Counted from the stretch's first letter, positions 55,104 through 64,000 are shown. The stretch is 64,000 bases of DNA from Delftia tsuruhatensis (GCF_903815225.1 NZ_LR813084.1:2150501-2214500); one strand, 5' to 3'. Numbers and translations are program-made. The notes: generated by a model not told the origin, from the sequence alone.

Positions 55104-55376
55104 TTACGCCGAAGGGGGCACGTAGCCTGCGGCCGCGTCGGCGCCGCCGCCGAAGAAGTGGTTCTCCATCTGGCGGGCCAGGTATTGGCGGGCGCGCGCG
55201 TCTGCCAGGTTCAGGCGGTTCTCGTTGACCAGCATGGTCTGGTGCTTGAGCCAGTCGGCCCAGGCCTGCTTGCTCACGCTCTCGAAAATGCGCTTGCCCA
55301 GTTCGCCGGGATAGGGCGGAAAGTCCAGGCCTTCAGCGTCGACGCCGAGCTTGATGCAGTGAACGGTACGTGCCAT
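55104..55376 (-). CDS. yggX: YggX, oxidative-damage protection / Fe(II)-trafficking protein
   Basis: The product is 90 residues: [20 protein letters not shown], then [20 protein letters not shown] with [20 protein letters not shown]. The single conserved Cys7 is present. YggX protects iron-sulfur enzymes from oxidative damage and is linked to Fe(II) handling. It stands divergently from sbp across a ~150 bp regulatory region. Confidence 0.95.
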   Translation of the reverse strand: MARTVHCIKLGVDAEGLDFPPYPGELGKRIFESVSKQAWADWLKHQTMLVNENRLNLADARARQYLARQMENHFFGGGADAAAGYVPPSA

Positions 55377-55428
55377 GGGGAGTTGGATCCTTTGTCTGTT
55401 CTGTGCAGATTCAGATGTTTTGGGAATA

Positions 55429-55453
55429 ACAAACTGAAATCTTATTGGTTTGT
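55429..55453 (+). promoter_or_regulatory. Candidate LysR-type (CysB/SsuR-like) operator upstream of sbp
   Basis: An inverted repeat ACAAAC (55429-55434) and GTTTGT (55448-55453) with a 13-bp AT-rich spacer, inside the only AT-rich stretch between yggX and sbp. LysR-family activators of sulfur genes bind such spaced dyads. It is ~75 nt upstream of the sbp start. Confidence 0.45.
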
Positions 55454-55527
55454 GTTTTAAGCGTCCGCTTTGAGAATGCATTTCAACGGCACGAAGACCG
55501 TTGCTTCCACCCTCAACCGACACTCCA

Positions 55528-56550
55528 ATGAAAATTCGCCGCCACTTTATCAAGTTTCCTGTCGCCGCCGGCCTGATCGCGGGCTTGACCCTGTCGGCGC
55601 TGCCGGCGTTGGCCCAGACGGTGCAGCTGCTCAACGTCTCCTACGACCCGACGCGCGAGCTGTATGTGGAATACAACCAGGCTTTCGCCAGGCACTGGAA
55701 GGCCAAGAGCGGCCAGGACGTGAGCATCAAGCAGTCGCACGGCGGATCGGGCAAGCAGGCGCGCTCCATCATCGACGGCATCGATGCCGACGTGGCCACG
55801 CTGGCGCTGGCGGGCGACATCGACGCCCTGGTCAAGAACGGCAACCTGCTCAAGGCCGACTGGCAAAAGCGCCTGCCGCACAACTCGGCGCCCTACAGCT
55901 CGACCATCGTCTTCCTCGTGAAGAAGGGCAACCCGAAGAATCTCAAGGACTGGGACGACCTGGTCAAGCCCGGCGTGCAGGTGATCACGCCCAATCCCAA
56001 GACCAGCGGCGGCGCGCGCTGGAACTACCTGGCCGCCTGGGAGTTTGCCAAGCGCAAGTACGGCGGTGATGCGCAGGCCAAGGATTTCATCGGCAAGCTG
56101 TTCAAGAACGTGCCCGTGCTGGACACCGGCGCACGCGGTGCCACCATCACCTTCGTGCAGCGCGGTGTGGGTGATGTGCTGCTGGCCTGGGAGAACGAGG
56201 CCTTCCTGGCGCTCAAGGAGTTCGGGCCCGAGAAATTCCAGATCGTCGTGCCCTCGATCTCCATCCTGGCCGAACCTTCGGTGGCCGTGGTCGACAAGGT
56301 CGTGGACAAGAAGGGGACGCGCGCCGTGGCCGAGGAGTACCTGAAGTACCTGTACTCCGAGGAAGGCCAGCGCATCGCCGGCCGCAACTACTACCGTCCC
56401 ACCGATGCCAAGGTGAAGGCCGAGTTCGCCGACAAGTTCCCCAAGCTGGAGCTGTTCACCATCGACCAGGCCTTCGGCGGCTGGGCCAAGGCCGACAAGG
56501 ACCACTTTGCCGATGGCGGCAGCTTCGACCAGATCTACACCAAGAAGTGA
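55528..56550 (+). CDS. sbp: Periplasmic sulfate-binding protein
   Basis: The product is 340 residues from ATG 55528. Signal peptide [20 protein letters not shown] ending at LPALAQ. Mature-domain markers of the sulfate/thiosulfate binder: [46 protein letters not shown]-like, [35 protein letters not shown]. It feeds the CysTWA sulfate importer, which is not encoded in this window, so the permease must lie elsewhere. First gene of the sulfonate/sulfate uptake cluster. Confidence 0.95.
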   Translation: MKIRRHFIKFPVAAGLIAGLTLSALPALAQTVQLLNVSYDPTRELYVEYNQAFARHWKAKSGQDVSIKQSHGGSGKQARSIIDGIDADVATLALAGDIDALVKNGNLLKADWQKRLPHNSAPYSSTIVFLVKKGNPKNLKDWDDLVKPGVQVITPNPKTSGGARWNYLAAWEFAKRKYGGDAQAKDFIGKLFKNVPVLDTGARGATITFVQRGVGDVLLAWENEAFLALKEFGPEKFQIVVPSISILAEPSVAVVDKVVDKKGTRAVAEEYLKYLYSEEGQRIAGRNYYRPTDAKVKAEFADKFPKLELFTIDQAFGGWAKADKDHFADGGSFDQIYTKK

Positions 56551-56612
56551 GTGCGGCGCGCCGGCCCGGCCGGCGCCCACCGCCTGACCTCCCTCAACCA
56601 CCACGATCCGCC

Positions 56613-56765
56613 ATGTCCATCTTCCTGATCTCCAGCCACTCTTTGCAGGCTTCGCGCCGCACGGCGCAGGCAGGCGCGCGGATGCGCAAGACAGGCGTGG
56701 TGGCATCCACCTCTTTTCTTCGCCTCGAGACCGTGGCCTTCACCAGCCGGCGATGTAGCGCCTGA
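56613..56765 (+). CDS. Possible 50-residue leader ORF before the ssu genes
   Basis: From ATG 56613 the frame codes MSIFLISSHSLQASRRTAQA..., basic and Ser/Arg-rich, ending RRCSA at TGA 56763-56765. No clear ribosome-binding site. It lies in the 364-bp gap between sbp and the first ssuA-like gene, and has no family I know. It may be a regulatory leader or chance coding; included because nothing else explains this gap. Confidence 0.25.
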   Translation: MSIFLISSHSLQASRRTAQAGARMRKTGVVASTSFLRLETVAFTSRRCSA

Positions 56766-56914
56766 CGACTCTGTGCGGTGTGTCTGCAGGCCCGGCCCTG
56801 CAGGCGACCGCCCCTTGCTCCGCCTTCCCTTTTTTGTTTTCTGGCTGCATGCCGCGCGCATGCATGGGCAGCGCTTTGCCTGCGCCACGCGCCACTCTTC
56901 CAAGGATGTCCGTC

Positions 56915-57916
56915 ATGGTCTCGTTCGATTCTTTCCCCCAACACACAGCCAACTGGCGCCGACGCCAGCTGCTGGGCGCGGGCCTTGCCGCAGCAGTCGC
57001 CGCGGTGGGCGGCCCGGCCCTGGCCCAGGACAAGGCGGGTGACCGCGTCCTGCGCGTGGGCCACCAGAAGGGCTGGCTGTCCATCCTGAAGAACCGGGGC
57101 ACGCTGGAAAAGCGGCTGGCGCCACTGGGCGTGTCGGTGCGCTGGATCGAGTTCAACGCCGGCCCCGTGCAGCTGGAGGCGCTGAACGTGGGCTCCATCG
57201 ACTTTGGCGATGTGGGCGAGGCCCCACCCATCTTTGCGCAGGCCGCAGGCGCACCCCTGGTCTATGCGGGCGCCACCGTGCCGCGCCCCGGGCTGGAGGC
57301 GTTGATCGTGCCCAAGGACTCGCCCATCCGCAGCGTGCAGGACCTCAAGGGCAAGCGCGTGGCCTACAACAAGGGCTCGAACGTGCAGTACTTCCTGGTC
57401 AAGCTGCTGGAAAAGCACGGCCTGAAGTACGGCGATGTGCAGTCTGTCTTCCTGGCGCCGGCCGATGCGCGCGCCGCCTTCGAGCGCGGCTCCGTCGATG
57501 CCTGGCTGATCTGGGACCCCTTCCTGGCTGCCGCGCAAAAGACGCTGGACGCCCGCCTGCTGGCCGACGCCACCGGCGTGGTCAACAACCGCGCCTACTA
57601 CTTCACCTCGCGCGACTACGCCACGCGCAATGCCGATGTGCTGCGCATCGCCATCGAAGAGGTCGATGGCATTGACCGCTGGGCCTCTAAGAACCAGGCG
57701 GCGGCCGCCGCCGAGCTGTCCACCATCCTGGGCCTGGACAAGTCCATCACCGAGCTGTACCTGAGCCGCGCACGCTTCGGCACCTCGTCCGTGACGCGCG
57801 AGATCCTGGCCGAGCAGCAGCAGATCGCCGACACCTTCTTCGAGCTCAAGCTCATCCCCCGCAAGCTCAACCTGCTGCATGCCGCGCCCGTGGACCTGAT
57901 CGCATCGCGTCCCTGA
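56915..57916 (+). CDS. Sulfonate ABC transporter substrate-binding protein (SsuA-like), Tat-exported
   Basis: The product is 333 residues from ATG 56915, selected because AAGGA lies 8 nt upstream; an ATG three codons earlier lacks one. A Tat-type signal NWRRRQLLGAGLAAAVAAVG is visible. The mature part has the SsuA/NMT1-type fold: LRVGHQKGWLSILKNRGTLE, WIEFNAGPVQLEALNVGSID, PADARAAFERGSVDAWLIWD. It binds an alkanesulfonate or related ligand for SsuBC. It is followed after 23 nt by a second ssuA, so this operon has two binding proteins of one family. Confidence 0.9.
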   Translation: MVSFDSFPQHTANWRRRQLLGAGLAAAVAAVGGPALAQDKAGDRVLRVGHQKGWLSILKNRGTLEKRLAPLGVSVRWIEFNAGPVQLEALNVGSIDFGDVGEAPPIFAQAAGAPLVYAGATVPRPGLEALIVPKDSPIRSVQDLKGKRVAYNKGSNVQYFLVKLLEKHGLKYGDVQSVFLAPADARAAFERGSVDAWLIWDPFLAAAQKTLDARLLADATGVVNNRAYYFTSRDYATRNADVLRIAIEEVDGIDRWASKNQAAAAAELSTILGLDKSITELYLSRARFGTSSVTREILAEQQQIADTFFELKLIPRKLNLLHAAPVDLIASRP

Positions 57917-57939
57917 GCCCACTGCAAGGAGTCCGCACC

Positions 57940-58995
57940 ATGAACGCCATTTCCAAGAAGCCCCGCCTGGACCGCGTGCGCCGCCAGGCCCTGCAACTGC
58001 TGGGCACCACCGCCTTCAGCTGGAGTCTGGCCGGCCAGTACGCACGCGCCGAGACAGCGGCCGCCGTGGCCGGGCCGGAGCAACTGCGCATCGGCTACCA
58101 GAAGTCGGCCGTCAACCTGGTCATCCTCAAGCAGCAGGGCGTGCTGGAAAAGCGCTTTGCAGGCACCAAGGTCAGCTGGCTGGAGTTTCCGGCCGGTCCC
58201 CAACTGCTGGAGGCCCTGGCCGCAGGCAGCCTGGATTTCGGCTTGACCGGCGATTCACCCCCGGTCTTTGCCCAGGCCGCGGGCCGGGACTTGCTGTACG
58301 TGGGCGCCGAGCCGCCCAAGCCCGAAAGCTCGGCCATCCTCGTGCCGACGGACTCGCCGCTGCGCACCCTGGCCGACCTCAAGGGCCGGCGCGTGGCGCT
58401 GCAAAAAGGCTCCAGTGCCCATTACCTGCTGGTGCGTGCGCTGGACAAGGCGGGCCTTGCCTGGAACGAGATCCAGCCCGTGTACCTGGCCCCGGCCGAT
58501 GCGCGCGCCGCCTTCGAGCGCAAGAGCGTGGACGCCTGGGCCATCTGGGACCCGTTCTACGCGGCCACCGAGCTGGCGATTCGCCCGCGCGTGCTCGCCA
58601 ATGGCGAAGGCCTGTCGGGCAACGCCTCGTTCTACCTGGCCGCGCGCGGACTGGTGGAGCGCCATCCGCAGGTGCTGCGCGCGCTGTTCGACGAGCTCAC
58701 GCGCGCCGATCGCCTGGCCCAGAGCGCACGCCAGGAGGCCGTGGCCCTGGTGGCCGGCTTCAGCGGCCTGGATGCGGCGGTGGTCAGCCGCTTCATTGCG
58801 CGCCGGCCCAGCTCCCCGGTGGGCCTGCTGGCTGCGCAGACCGTGGTGGACCAGCAGCGCGTGGCCGATGCATTTTTTCGGCTGGGCCTGATTCCGCGCC
58901 AGGTACAGGTGGCCGACATCGTCTGGCGGCCCTCGGCGGCCGAGTACGCGCGGCTGGCCGAGCCTGCGGCGGCACGCCCTTCTTCCGCCCTTTGA
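57940..58995 (+). CDS. ssuA: Aliphatic sulfonate-binding protein SsuA
   Basis: The product is 351 residues from ATG 57940 with AAGGAG upstream. The signal region carries RRQALQLLGTTAFSWSLAG, a Tat-like twin Arg. The mature domain shows LRIGYQKSAVNLVILKQQGV, WLEFPAGPQLLEALAAGSLD, FGLTGDSPPVFAQAAG and PADARAAFERKSVDAWAIWD. It shares its architecture with the preceding protein, with local identity around PADARAAFER but different ligand-lobe residues, suggesting division of substrates. It lies 38 nt before ssuD. Confidence 0.93.
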   Translation: MNAISKKPRLDRVRRQALQLLGTTAFSWSLAGQYARAETAAAVAGPEQLRIGYQKSAVNLVILKQQGVLEKRFAGTKVSWLEFPAGPQLLEALAAGSLDFGLTGDSPPVFAQAAGRDLLYVGAEPPKPESSAILVPTDSPLRTLADLKGRRVALQKGSSAHYLLVRALDKAGLAWNEIQPVYLAPADARAAFERKSVDAWAIWDPFYAATELAIRPRVLANGEGLSGNASFYLAARGLVERHPQVLRALFDELTRADRLAQSARQEAVALVAGFSGLDAAVVSRFIARRPSSPVGLLAAQTVVDQQRVADAFFRLGLIPRQVQVADIVWRPSAAEYARLAEPAAARPSSAL

Positions 58996-59033
58996 TTTCC
59001 TTCCTCGATTTCGTCCCCTGACTGGAGCAGCGC

Positions 59034-60194
59034 ATGCAGGTTTTCTGGTTCATTCCCACCCACGGCGACAGCCGCTACCTCGGCACGGCCGAGGGCGCCC
59101 GCCCGCTCAGCCACGACTATGTCAAGCAGGTCGCCATCGCGGCCGACAGCCTGGGCTACGAGGGCGTGCTGATTCCCACGGGCCGCTCCTGCGAGGACCC
59201 CTGGGTCGTCGCCTCCAGCCTGATTCCGGTCACCAAGCGCCTGAAGTTCCTGGTCGCCGTGCGTCCCGGACTGCACCAGCCCAGCCTGGCGGCGCGCATG
59301 GCGGCCTCGTTCGACCGCCTGTCGGGCGGGCGGCTGCTGATCAACCTGGTCACGGGCGGCGACCGCGCCGAGCTGGAGGGCGACGGCGTCTTCCTGGACC
59401 ATGCGCAGCGCTACGAGCAATCGGCCGAGTTCATCCGCATCTGGCGCGAGATCCTTGAGCGCAGCCATGAGGGCGGCACGCTCGACTACGAAGGTGAACA
59501 CCTCTCGGTCAAGGGCGCCAAGCTGTTGTTCCCGCCGCTGCAAAAGCCGTATCCGCCCGTGTACTTCGGCGGTTCGTCCGAGGCCGCGCACGACCTGGCC
59601 GCCGAGCAGGTCGATGCCTACCTGACCTGGGGCGAGCCCCCGGCCGAGGTGGCCAAGAAGATTGCCGATGTGCGCGAGAAGGCGGCGCGCCATGGCCGCA
59701 GCGTGAAGTTCGGCATCCGCCTGCACGTCATCGTGCGCGAGACCGAGAAAGAGGCCTGGGCCGATGCCGATCGCCTGATCAGTCGCCTCAAGGACGAGAC
59801 CGTGGTCCAGGCCCAGGCCGCCTTCGCGCGCATGGACTCGGAAGGCCAGCGCCGCATGGCAGCCCTGCATGCCGGTGGCAGCCGCCGCACGCGCGCCGAG
59901 TTGGAGATCAGCCCCAACCTCTGGGCCGGCGTGGGCCTGGTGCGCGGGGGCGCGGGAACGGCCCTGGTGGGGGATGCGCAGACCGTGGCCGACCGCATCA
60001 AGGAGTACGCGGACCTGGGCATAGACACCTTTGTGCTGTCCGGCTATCCGCACCTGGAAGAGGCCTACCGCTTTGCCGAACTGGTCTTCCCGCTGCTGCC
60101 GCTGTCCGTGCGCGACAGGCTGGCTGGCAGCGTGGGCGGGCCCCTGGGCGAGACCGTTGCCAACCTGTACTCGCCGCGCGCGTCGCAAAGCTGA
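59034..60194 (+). CDS. ssuD: FMNH2-dependent alkanesulfonate monooxygenase
   Basis: The product is 386 residues, start at ATG 59034 after GGAG. It is a bacterial luciferase-like TIM barrel: [53 protein letters not shown] (active-site Cys54 region of SsuD), [18 protein letters not shown] and [20 protein letters not shown]. It uses reduced FMN and O2 to cleave the C-S bond of alkanesulfonates, giving an aldehyde and sulfite. No ssuE flavin reductase is adjacent, so another reductase must supply FMNH2. Confidence 0.96.
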   Translation: MQVFWFIPTHGDSRYLGTAEGARPLSHDYVKQVAIAADSLGYEGVLIPTGRSCEDPWVVASSLIPVTKRLKFLVAVRPGLHQPSLAARMAASFDRLSGGRLLINLVTGGDRAELEGDGVFLDHAQRYEQSAEFIRIWREILERSHEGGTLDYEGEHLSVKGAKLLFPPLQKPYPPVYFGGSSEAAHDLAAEQVDAYLTWGEPPAEVAKKIADVREKAARHGRSVKFGIRLHVIVRETEKEAWADADRLISRLKDETVVQAQAAFARMDSEGQRRMAALHAGGSRRTRAELEISPNLWAGVGLVRGGAGTALVGDAQTVADRIKEYADLGIDTFVLSGYPHLEEAYRFAELVFPLLPLSVRDRLAGSVGGPLGETVANLYSPRASQS

Positions 60195-60204
60195 AGGAGT
60201 GCTC

Positions 60205-61056
60205 ATGTCCGATGCACGTACCGTTACTGCGCTGCCGGCCGCCTCGGCCCCTCCGGCTGGCGATTCCTGGTCGCCGCTGCTGCGCTTTGCGGCCGGCGTG
60301 GGCCGCCGCCTGGTGCCCTGGCTGGTGCCGCTGGCGCTGATCGCCGTCTGGCAGGCCGCCTCGGCCTGGGGCTGGCTGTCCACGCGGGTGCTGCCTGCGC
60401 CGCTGGACGTGCTGCGTGCCGCACAGGCGCTGGCCGCGTCCGGGGAACTGTTCAAGCATGTGCAGGTCAGCGCGGGCCGCGCGCTCAGCGGCCTGGCCAT
60501 CGGCGGCGGTCTGGGGCTGGCGCTGGGCCTGCTCACGGGCTCGCTGCGCTGGGCCGAAACGCTGCTGGACTCCACCATCCAGATGGTGCGCAACATCCCC
60601 GCGCTGGCGCTGATTCCGCTGGTCATCCTGTGGTTCGGCATCGACGAGAGCGCCAAGCTGTTCCTGATCAGCGTCTCGGTGTTCTTTCCCATCTACCTCA
60701 ACACTTTCCACGGCATCCGCAACGTGGACCCGGCGCTGATCGAGATGGGGCGCAGCTATGGCCTCACGTGCTGGCAGCTGTACCGCGAGGTCATCCTGCC
60801 GGGCGCGCTGTCCTCCATCCTGGTGGGCCTGCGTTTTTCGCTGGGCCTGATGTGGGTGATCCTCATCGTGGCCGAGACCATCTCGGCGCAGTCGGGCATC
60901 GGCTATCTGACCATGAACGCCCGCGAGTTCCTGCAGACCGACGTGGTGCTGGTCGGCATCCTGCTGTACGCCCTGCTGGGCAAGCTGGCCGACTGGTTTG
61001 CACGCGGGCTGGAGCAATGGTGGCTGCGCTGGCATCCGGGCTACCAATCCAAGTGA
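60205..61056 (+). CDS. ssuC: Sulfonate ABC transporter permease
   Basis: The product is 283 residues, ATG 60205 after GGAGTGCTC. Six-helix MetI-type permease with the EAA loop ([39 protein letters not shown]) and the family segment [21 protein letters not shown] ~30-residue Ala-rich cytoplasmic extension precedes the first helix. It pairs with SsuB; its stop TGA at 61054-61056 touches an alternative ATG of ssuB. Confidence 0.95.
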   Translation: MSDARTVTALPAASAPPAGDSWSPLLRFAAGVGRRLVPWLVPLALIAVWQAASAWGWLSTRVLPAPLDVLRAAQALAASGELFKHVQVSAGRALSGLAIGGGLGLALGLLTGSLRWAETLLDSTIQMVRNIPALALIPLVILWFGIDESAKLFLISVSVFFPIYLNTFHGIRNVDPALIEMGRSYGLTCWQLYREVILPGALSSILVGLRFSLGLMWVILIVAETISAQSGIGYLTMNAREFLQTDVVLVGILLYALLGKLADWFARGLEQWWLRWHPGYQSK

Positions 61057-61079
61057 TGAATTCGGCAAAGGAGCAGACC

Positions 61080-62060
61080 ATGAGCAGATGGACCCGCATG
61101 AAGACGACGCTGGCGCAGGCCGTGGAGCTGAACACCACGGCACCGGCCATGGCCTGGGAGGCCTCGTTCGATGCCCAGGGGCTGGACGTCAGCGACCGCC
61201 TGGCACAGAACGACGATGCGCTGGAGCGTGCATCCGCCGTGCCCGTGCAGCGCAGCGGCACCCGCCTGCAGGCGCGTGCGCTGAGCAAGCGCTACGGCCA
61301 GCGCGAGGTACTGCACGAGGTGCAGTTGCAGGTGGAGCCCGGCGAATTCGTCGCCATCGTGGGCCGCAGCGGCTGCGGCAAGAGCACCTTGCTGCGCCTG
61401 GTCGCAGGCCTGGAGCAGGCCACGGCCGGTACCCTGCTGCTGGACGGCGAACCGGCCCGCGCCGTGCAGGGCGCACAGGGCGGCACGCGCATCATGTTCC
61501 AGGACGCGCGCCTGCTGCCCTGGCGGCGCGTGCTGGCCAATGTCACGCTGGGCCTGCCGGCCTCGGCGCAGGAGCGCGGCCGCGAGGTGCTGGCCCAGGT
61601 GGGTCTGGCCGACCGCGAGGGCGAATGGCCGGCACGCCTGTCCGGCGGCCAGCGCCAGCGCGTGGCCCTGGCGCGTGCCCTGGTGCATCGGCCCCAACTG
61701 CTGCTGCTGGACGAACCGCTGGGCGCGCTGGATGCGCTCACCCGCATAGAGATGCACCGCCTGATCGAAGGCCTGTGGCAGCGCCATGGCTTCACCGCGC
61801 TGCTGGTCACGCACGACGTGCAGGAGGCCGTGGCCCTGGCCGACCGCGTGGTGCTGATCGAGGACGGCCGCATCGCGCTGGATGAACGCATCGCGCTGCC
61901 CCGGCCCCGCGCGCACGGCAGCGCGGCGCTGGCCGCCATCGAGCAGCGCATCCTCGACCGCGTGCTGCAAAAGCCCGCGACCGAGCCCGAATCCAACCCC
62001 TTGACCGACACCACGGCATGGCCCGGCGTGCCGGCCCATGGCCTGCGCTGGGCCGTCTAG
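61080..62060 (+). CDS. ssuB: Sulfonate ABC transporter ATP-binding protein
   Basis: The product is 326 residues from ATG 61080, chosen for AAGGAG at 61067-61072; an ATG at 61056 lacks a ribosome-binding site. The first ~65 residues are an extra N-terminal stretch. Walker [20 protein letters not shown]-loop [16 protein letters not shown], signature [15 protein letters not shown], Walker [18 protein letters not shown]-loop [11 protein letters not shown]. It powers sulfonate import with SsuC. The C-terminal tail is Pro/Thr-rich. Confidence 0.95.
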   Translation: MSRWTRMKTTLAQAVELNTTAPAMAWEASFDAQGLDVSDRLAQNDDALERASAVPVQRSGTRLQARALSKRYGQREVLHEVQLQVEPGEFVAIVGRSGCGKSTLLRLVAGLEQATAGTLLLDGEPARAVQGAQGGTRIMFQDARLLPWRRVLANVTLGLPASAQERGREVLAQVGLADREGEWPARLSGGQRQRVALARALVHRPQLLLLDEPLGALDALTRIEMHRLIEGLWQRHGFTALLVTHDVQEAVALADRVVLIEDGRIALDERIALPRPRAHGSAALAAIEQRILDRVLQKPATEPESNPLTDTTAWPGVPAHGLRWAV

Positions 62061-62122
62061 CCCCCGGGCCTTGCCCTGTTCCTTTGTTTCCGCCTTCCCT
62101 TTTTTGATCCCAGGAGAAAACC

Positions 62123-62338
62123 ATGTCCATCCAAGCCATCAACGTGCGCAACCAGTTCAAGGGCCAGGTGCGCGAAATCATCCGCGGCGACGTCGTCTCC
62201 GAAGTCGATGTGCAGACGCCCTGGGGCGTGGTCACGTCGGTCATCACCACGCGCTCGGTGGATGAGCTGGGCCTGGTGGTGGGCTCCGATGTCGTGGCGC
62301 TGGTCAAGTCCACCGAGGTGTCCATCGCCAAGCTGTGA
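62123..62338 (+). CDS. ssuF: Molbindin-like TOBE-domain protein SsuF
   Basis: The product is 71 residues, ATG 62123 after AGGAGAAAACC. A single TOBE/MopII domain: INVRNQFKGQVREIIRGDVV, TPWGVVTSVITTRSVDELGL and VGSDVVALVKSTEVSIAKL. Molbindins store molybdate-like oxyanions as hexamers. As the last gene of ssu operons it is known as SsuF in pseudomonads, required there for growth on sulfonates by an undefined role. Convergent with the next gene. Confidence 0.93.
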   Translation: MSIQAINVRNQFKGQVREIIRGDVVSEVDVQTPWGVVTSVITTRSVDELGLVVGSDVVALVKSTEVSIAKL

Positions 62339-62366
62339 GGCTGCCAGGCCGGCCTGCGTCCGGGCC

Positions 62367-62843
62367 TCAGCCCCAGAGCGCGGGCTTGTTGACCATCAGG
62401 TAGTAGGTCACGGCCATGGCGATGAAGGCCGGGTAGCCCAGCGCCTCCCAGCGGCGCGCATAGGCGGCATAAAGCGCAGGCAGGGCCGACTGCCGCGCAT
62501 CGGCATCCTGGGCCATGCGTGCCATGCGCATCTGCAGCCAGACCACGGGCAGCCAGCAGGCACCGGCCAGCAGGTACAGGCCCAGCGACAGGGCCAGCCA
62601 GGGCGTGGTCAGCGGCCAGCCGGCCATATGGGCCATGGCGATCCCGCTCAGGGGCTGTATCACCACGCAGGGCGTGGTGAACCACCAGTCGGCGCGCACC
62701 ACGAGGCGGCTGACCACGGCCTGGGCCGCGACGCTGCCGCTGCGGTTGGCGAAGAACATGTAGAAGGCCGAGCCCAGGCCCGTCCCCACCAGCAGCACGC
62801 TGGAGGCGATGTGCAGGGTCTTGAGCAGCAGATAGAGGTTCAT
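62367..62843 (-). CDS. DUF2269 integral membrane protein
   Basis: The product is 158 residues with four membrane segments: YLLLKTLHIASSVLLVGTGL, VVIQPLSGIAMAHMAGWPL, LALSLGLYLLAGACWLPVVW and ALGYPAFIAMAVTYYLMVNK. It starts with the K-TLH-I pattern of DUF2269, a family in which conserved histidines suggest heme or proton handling. Function unknown. ATG 62843 overlaps the stop of the DoxX-like gene (4-nt overlap). Confidence 0.85.
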   Translation of the reverse strand: MNLYLLLKTLHIASSVLLVGTGLGSAFYMFFANRSGSVAAQAVVSRLVVRADWWFTTPCVVIQPLSGIAMAHMAGWPLTTPWLALSLGLYLLAGACWLPVVWLQMRMARMAQDADARQSALPALYAAYARRWEALGYPAFIAMAVTYYLMVNKPALWG

Positions 62844-63244
62844 GCGGTCTCCTTCGGCAGGGTGTTGGCCGACATGAGGTGCAGCAGCATGGCTGCGATC
62901 GGCAGGTTCTTGAGCAGGGGGCCCAGCGGATGCAGCCATAGCGAGGGCTGCATGACCGTGGCGACCACGGTCATGGCCGCCATCAGAAGCAGGGCAGCCC
63001 GGTAGCTGGCACGGCCGGGCCGCAGCCACAGCGCCAGGCCCACGGCCAGGTCGGCCAGCAGGCCGCTCCAGATCAGCAGGGCCTGCCAGCGCGCATCGTG
63101 GATGCCGGCGTCGGCCAGCACCTGCACGCTCAGGCCCCGGTGCTCCAGCGCACTGACCAGGGCCGTGCCCAGCCAGACGGCGATCAGGCTGGCGTGCATG
63201 GCGCGCAGCGGCGCGGGGACGGTATGGATGGCAGGTTCAGCCAT
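62840..63244 (-). CDS. DoxX-like membrane protein
   Basis: The product is 134 residues from ATG 63244. Four hydrophobic helices: SLIAVWLGTALVSALEHRGL, WSGLLADLAVGLALWLRPGR, YRAALLLMAAMTVVATVM and LLKNLPIAAMLLHLM. The AGIHDARWQALLIWSG segment and the KNLP motif are typical of the DoxX-like domain that is often fused to NAD(P)-binding proteins. It overlaps the upstream oxidoreductase gene by 8 nt and probably works with it. Confidence 0.8.
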   Translation of the reverse strand: MAEPAIHTVPAPLRAMHASLIAVWLGTALVSALEHRGLSVQVLADAGIHDARWQALLIWSGLLADLAVGLALWLRPGRASYRAALLLMAAMTVVATVMQPSLWLHPLGPLLKNLPIAAMLLHLMSANTLPKETA

Positions 63245-64000
63245 GGTGCAGCGTGGCCAGCAACCGGGACGGCGCAATGCCGGGACGGCCCAGCAGGGCT
63301 TCGAGGCCGGCGGGGTCGGTGACGTTGTCGCTGGCCAGCAGTGCCAGGGTCTCGCTGCACCAGGGCGAGACGCTGATCCAGTCGCCGGCGCGTGCGCTGG
63401 CACGGCTGAGCCAGCCGGGCAGGGTGGCCACCCGGGCCGGGGAGCGGCCCATCTGCGCGCGCAGGCTGGCGATCAGCGCGGCCAGCGGCAATGGCAGGGG
63501 GCCGCCGATCTCGGTCAGTCCCATGGGCCCGGCCTGGGTGGCCAGACGGGCCACGGCCTCGGCCAGGTCGCGCACGGCCACGGGCTGCACGCGCGCCTGC
63601 TGCACGGGGCGCGGCAGCAGCAGCGCCGGCAGCCGCGCCATGGCCAGGAACATCTCGCTGCTGGCGCCGCCCGCGCCGAACACCACGCTGGGGCGCACCA
63701 CGCTGCCTTGCAGCCGGCCGGCCGCAGTCAGCGCCAGCAGGTGCTCGTCGGCGGCACGCTTGGTACTCGCATAGCGTGTCGCGCTGCCCTCGACGCCCAG
63801 GGCCGAGATCTGCACCACGCGCCGTACGCCGGCCGCGGCGCACGCATCGAACAGGGCCACGGGCGCAAGGGTGTGCATGGCGTCGATGGGCCGGGAAGCA
63901 CTGTCGCGCAGCACGCCCACGGCATTGACCACCGCGTCGATGCCGGCCAGGTGGGGCAGCCAGGCCTCGGGGGTGGTGGCCTTGGCATAGTCCAGCACCG
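63237..64000 (-). CDS. NAD(P)H-binding / SDR-family oxidoreductase (5' end beyond window)
   Basis: The visible ~254 residues are the middle and C-terminus of an extended (atypical) short-chain dehydrogenase: IDAVVNAVGVLRDSA, RRVVQISALGVEGSATRYAS, TKRAADEHLL (Tyr/Lys pair of the YxxxK motif shifted into YASTK), and VVRPSVVFGAGGASSEMFL. The N-terminal Rossmann GxxGxxG is cut off at the right window edge. Relatives are quinone-oxidoreductase-subunit-like or nucleoside-diphosphate-sugar epimerases. It overlaps the DoxX-like gene, forming a three-gene cluster with it and DUF2269. Confidence 0.82.
   Translation of the reverse strand, partial: VLDYAKATTPEAWLPHLAGIDAVVNAVGVLRDSASRPIDAMHTLAPVALFDACAAAGVRRVVQISALGVEGSATRYASTKRAADEHLLALTAAGRLQGSVVRPSVVFGAGGASSEMFLAMARLPALLLPRPVQQARVQPVAVRDLAEAVARLATQAGPMGLTEIGGPLPLPLAALIASLRAQMGRSPARVATLPGWLSRASARAGDWISVSPWCSETLALLASDNVTDPAGLEALLGRPGIAPSRLLATLHHG

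Overview
This is a high-GC, almost fully coding bacterial chromosome segment. Gene content points to a betaproteobacterium of the family Comamonadaceae, and Delftia or a close relative is my best guess from memory. The supporting signs are a tmRNA encoding the tag ANDERFALAA, a fused aroA-cmk gene, the gyrA-serC-pheA-tyrA-aroA/cmk-rpsA-ihfB-lapA-lapB order, a FecCD-type importer beside cys genes, and a complete sulfonate (ssu) operon. The genus is an inference; no database was consulted.

Layout. (1) 1-5282, minus: an Mrp/Pha-type multisubunit cation/proton antiporter operon (A/B fusion, C, D and the start of E). (2) 5422-17895, minus: a core housekeeping block running gyrA, serC, pheA, tyrA, aroA-cmk, rpsA, ihfB, lapA, lapB, followed by a small helix-hairpin-helix secreted protein. 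(3) 18125-20652, plus: ompA-like, ubiG, gph and ssrA (tmRNA). (4) About 20631-37018: an accessory zone bounded by two classical integration targets, tmRNA and tRNA-Pro(UGG). It holds a dead tyrosine-integrase end, IS3 and IS5 remnants, a broken phage cytosine methyltransferase, an H-NS fragment next to an intact H-NS-like gene, and a secreted ExeM/NucH-type nuclease. It also has a promoter-to-terminator small-RNA candidate, a small TPR/RNase H/GST group, a catB-type acetyltransferase lying between two copies of a phage spanin tail, a beta-propeller protein, a double GNAT protein and a secreted nuclease. (5) 37078-40378: infA, psd, a ferredoxin/flavodoxin-NADP reductase-like gene and fdxA. (6) 40544-62338: a sulfur-centred region with sulfate assimilation (cysI, DUF934, cysH, cysD, cysN), a TonB receptor plus ABC importer, mnmC, a TRIC-type channel, yggX, and then sbp with ssuA-like, ssuA, ssuD, ssuC, ssuB and ssuF. 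(7) 62367-64000: a three-gene membrane/oxidoreductase cluster cut by the window end.

How the parts work together. The cys operon reduces activated sulfate to sulfide (CysDN activation, CysH reduction, CysI to sulfide). sbp and the ssu genes bring in sulfate and alkanesulfonates, and SsuD releases sulfite, which feeds CysI. The TonB/ABC cluster between them shares an upstream sequence word with the cysI promoter, so it may belong to the same regulon; its substrate is unknown. The gyrA-to-lapB block joins chorismate/aromatic amino acid and serine synthesis with translation, nucleotide and envelope functions.

I see no CRISPR array and no obviously novel defence system. The least explained items are the structured small-RNA candidate at 29388-29545, the composite catB locus at 31904-33385, the orphan Fur-like box near 28990, and the shared cysI/TonB promoter motif.
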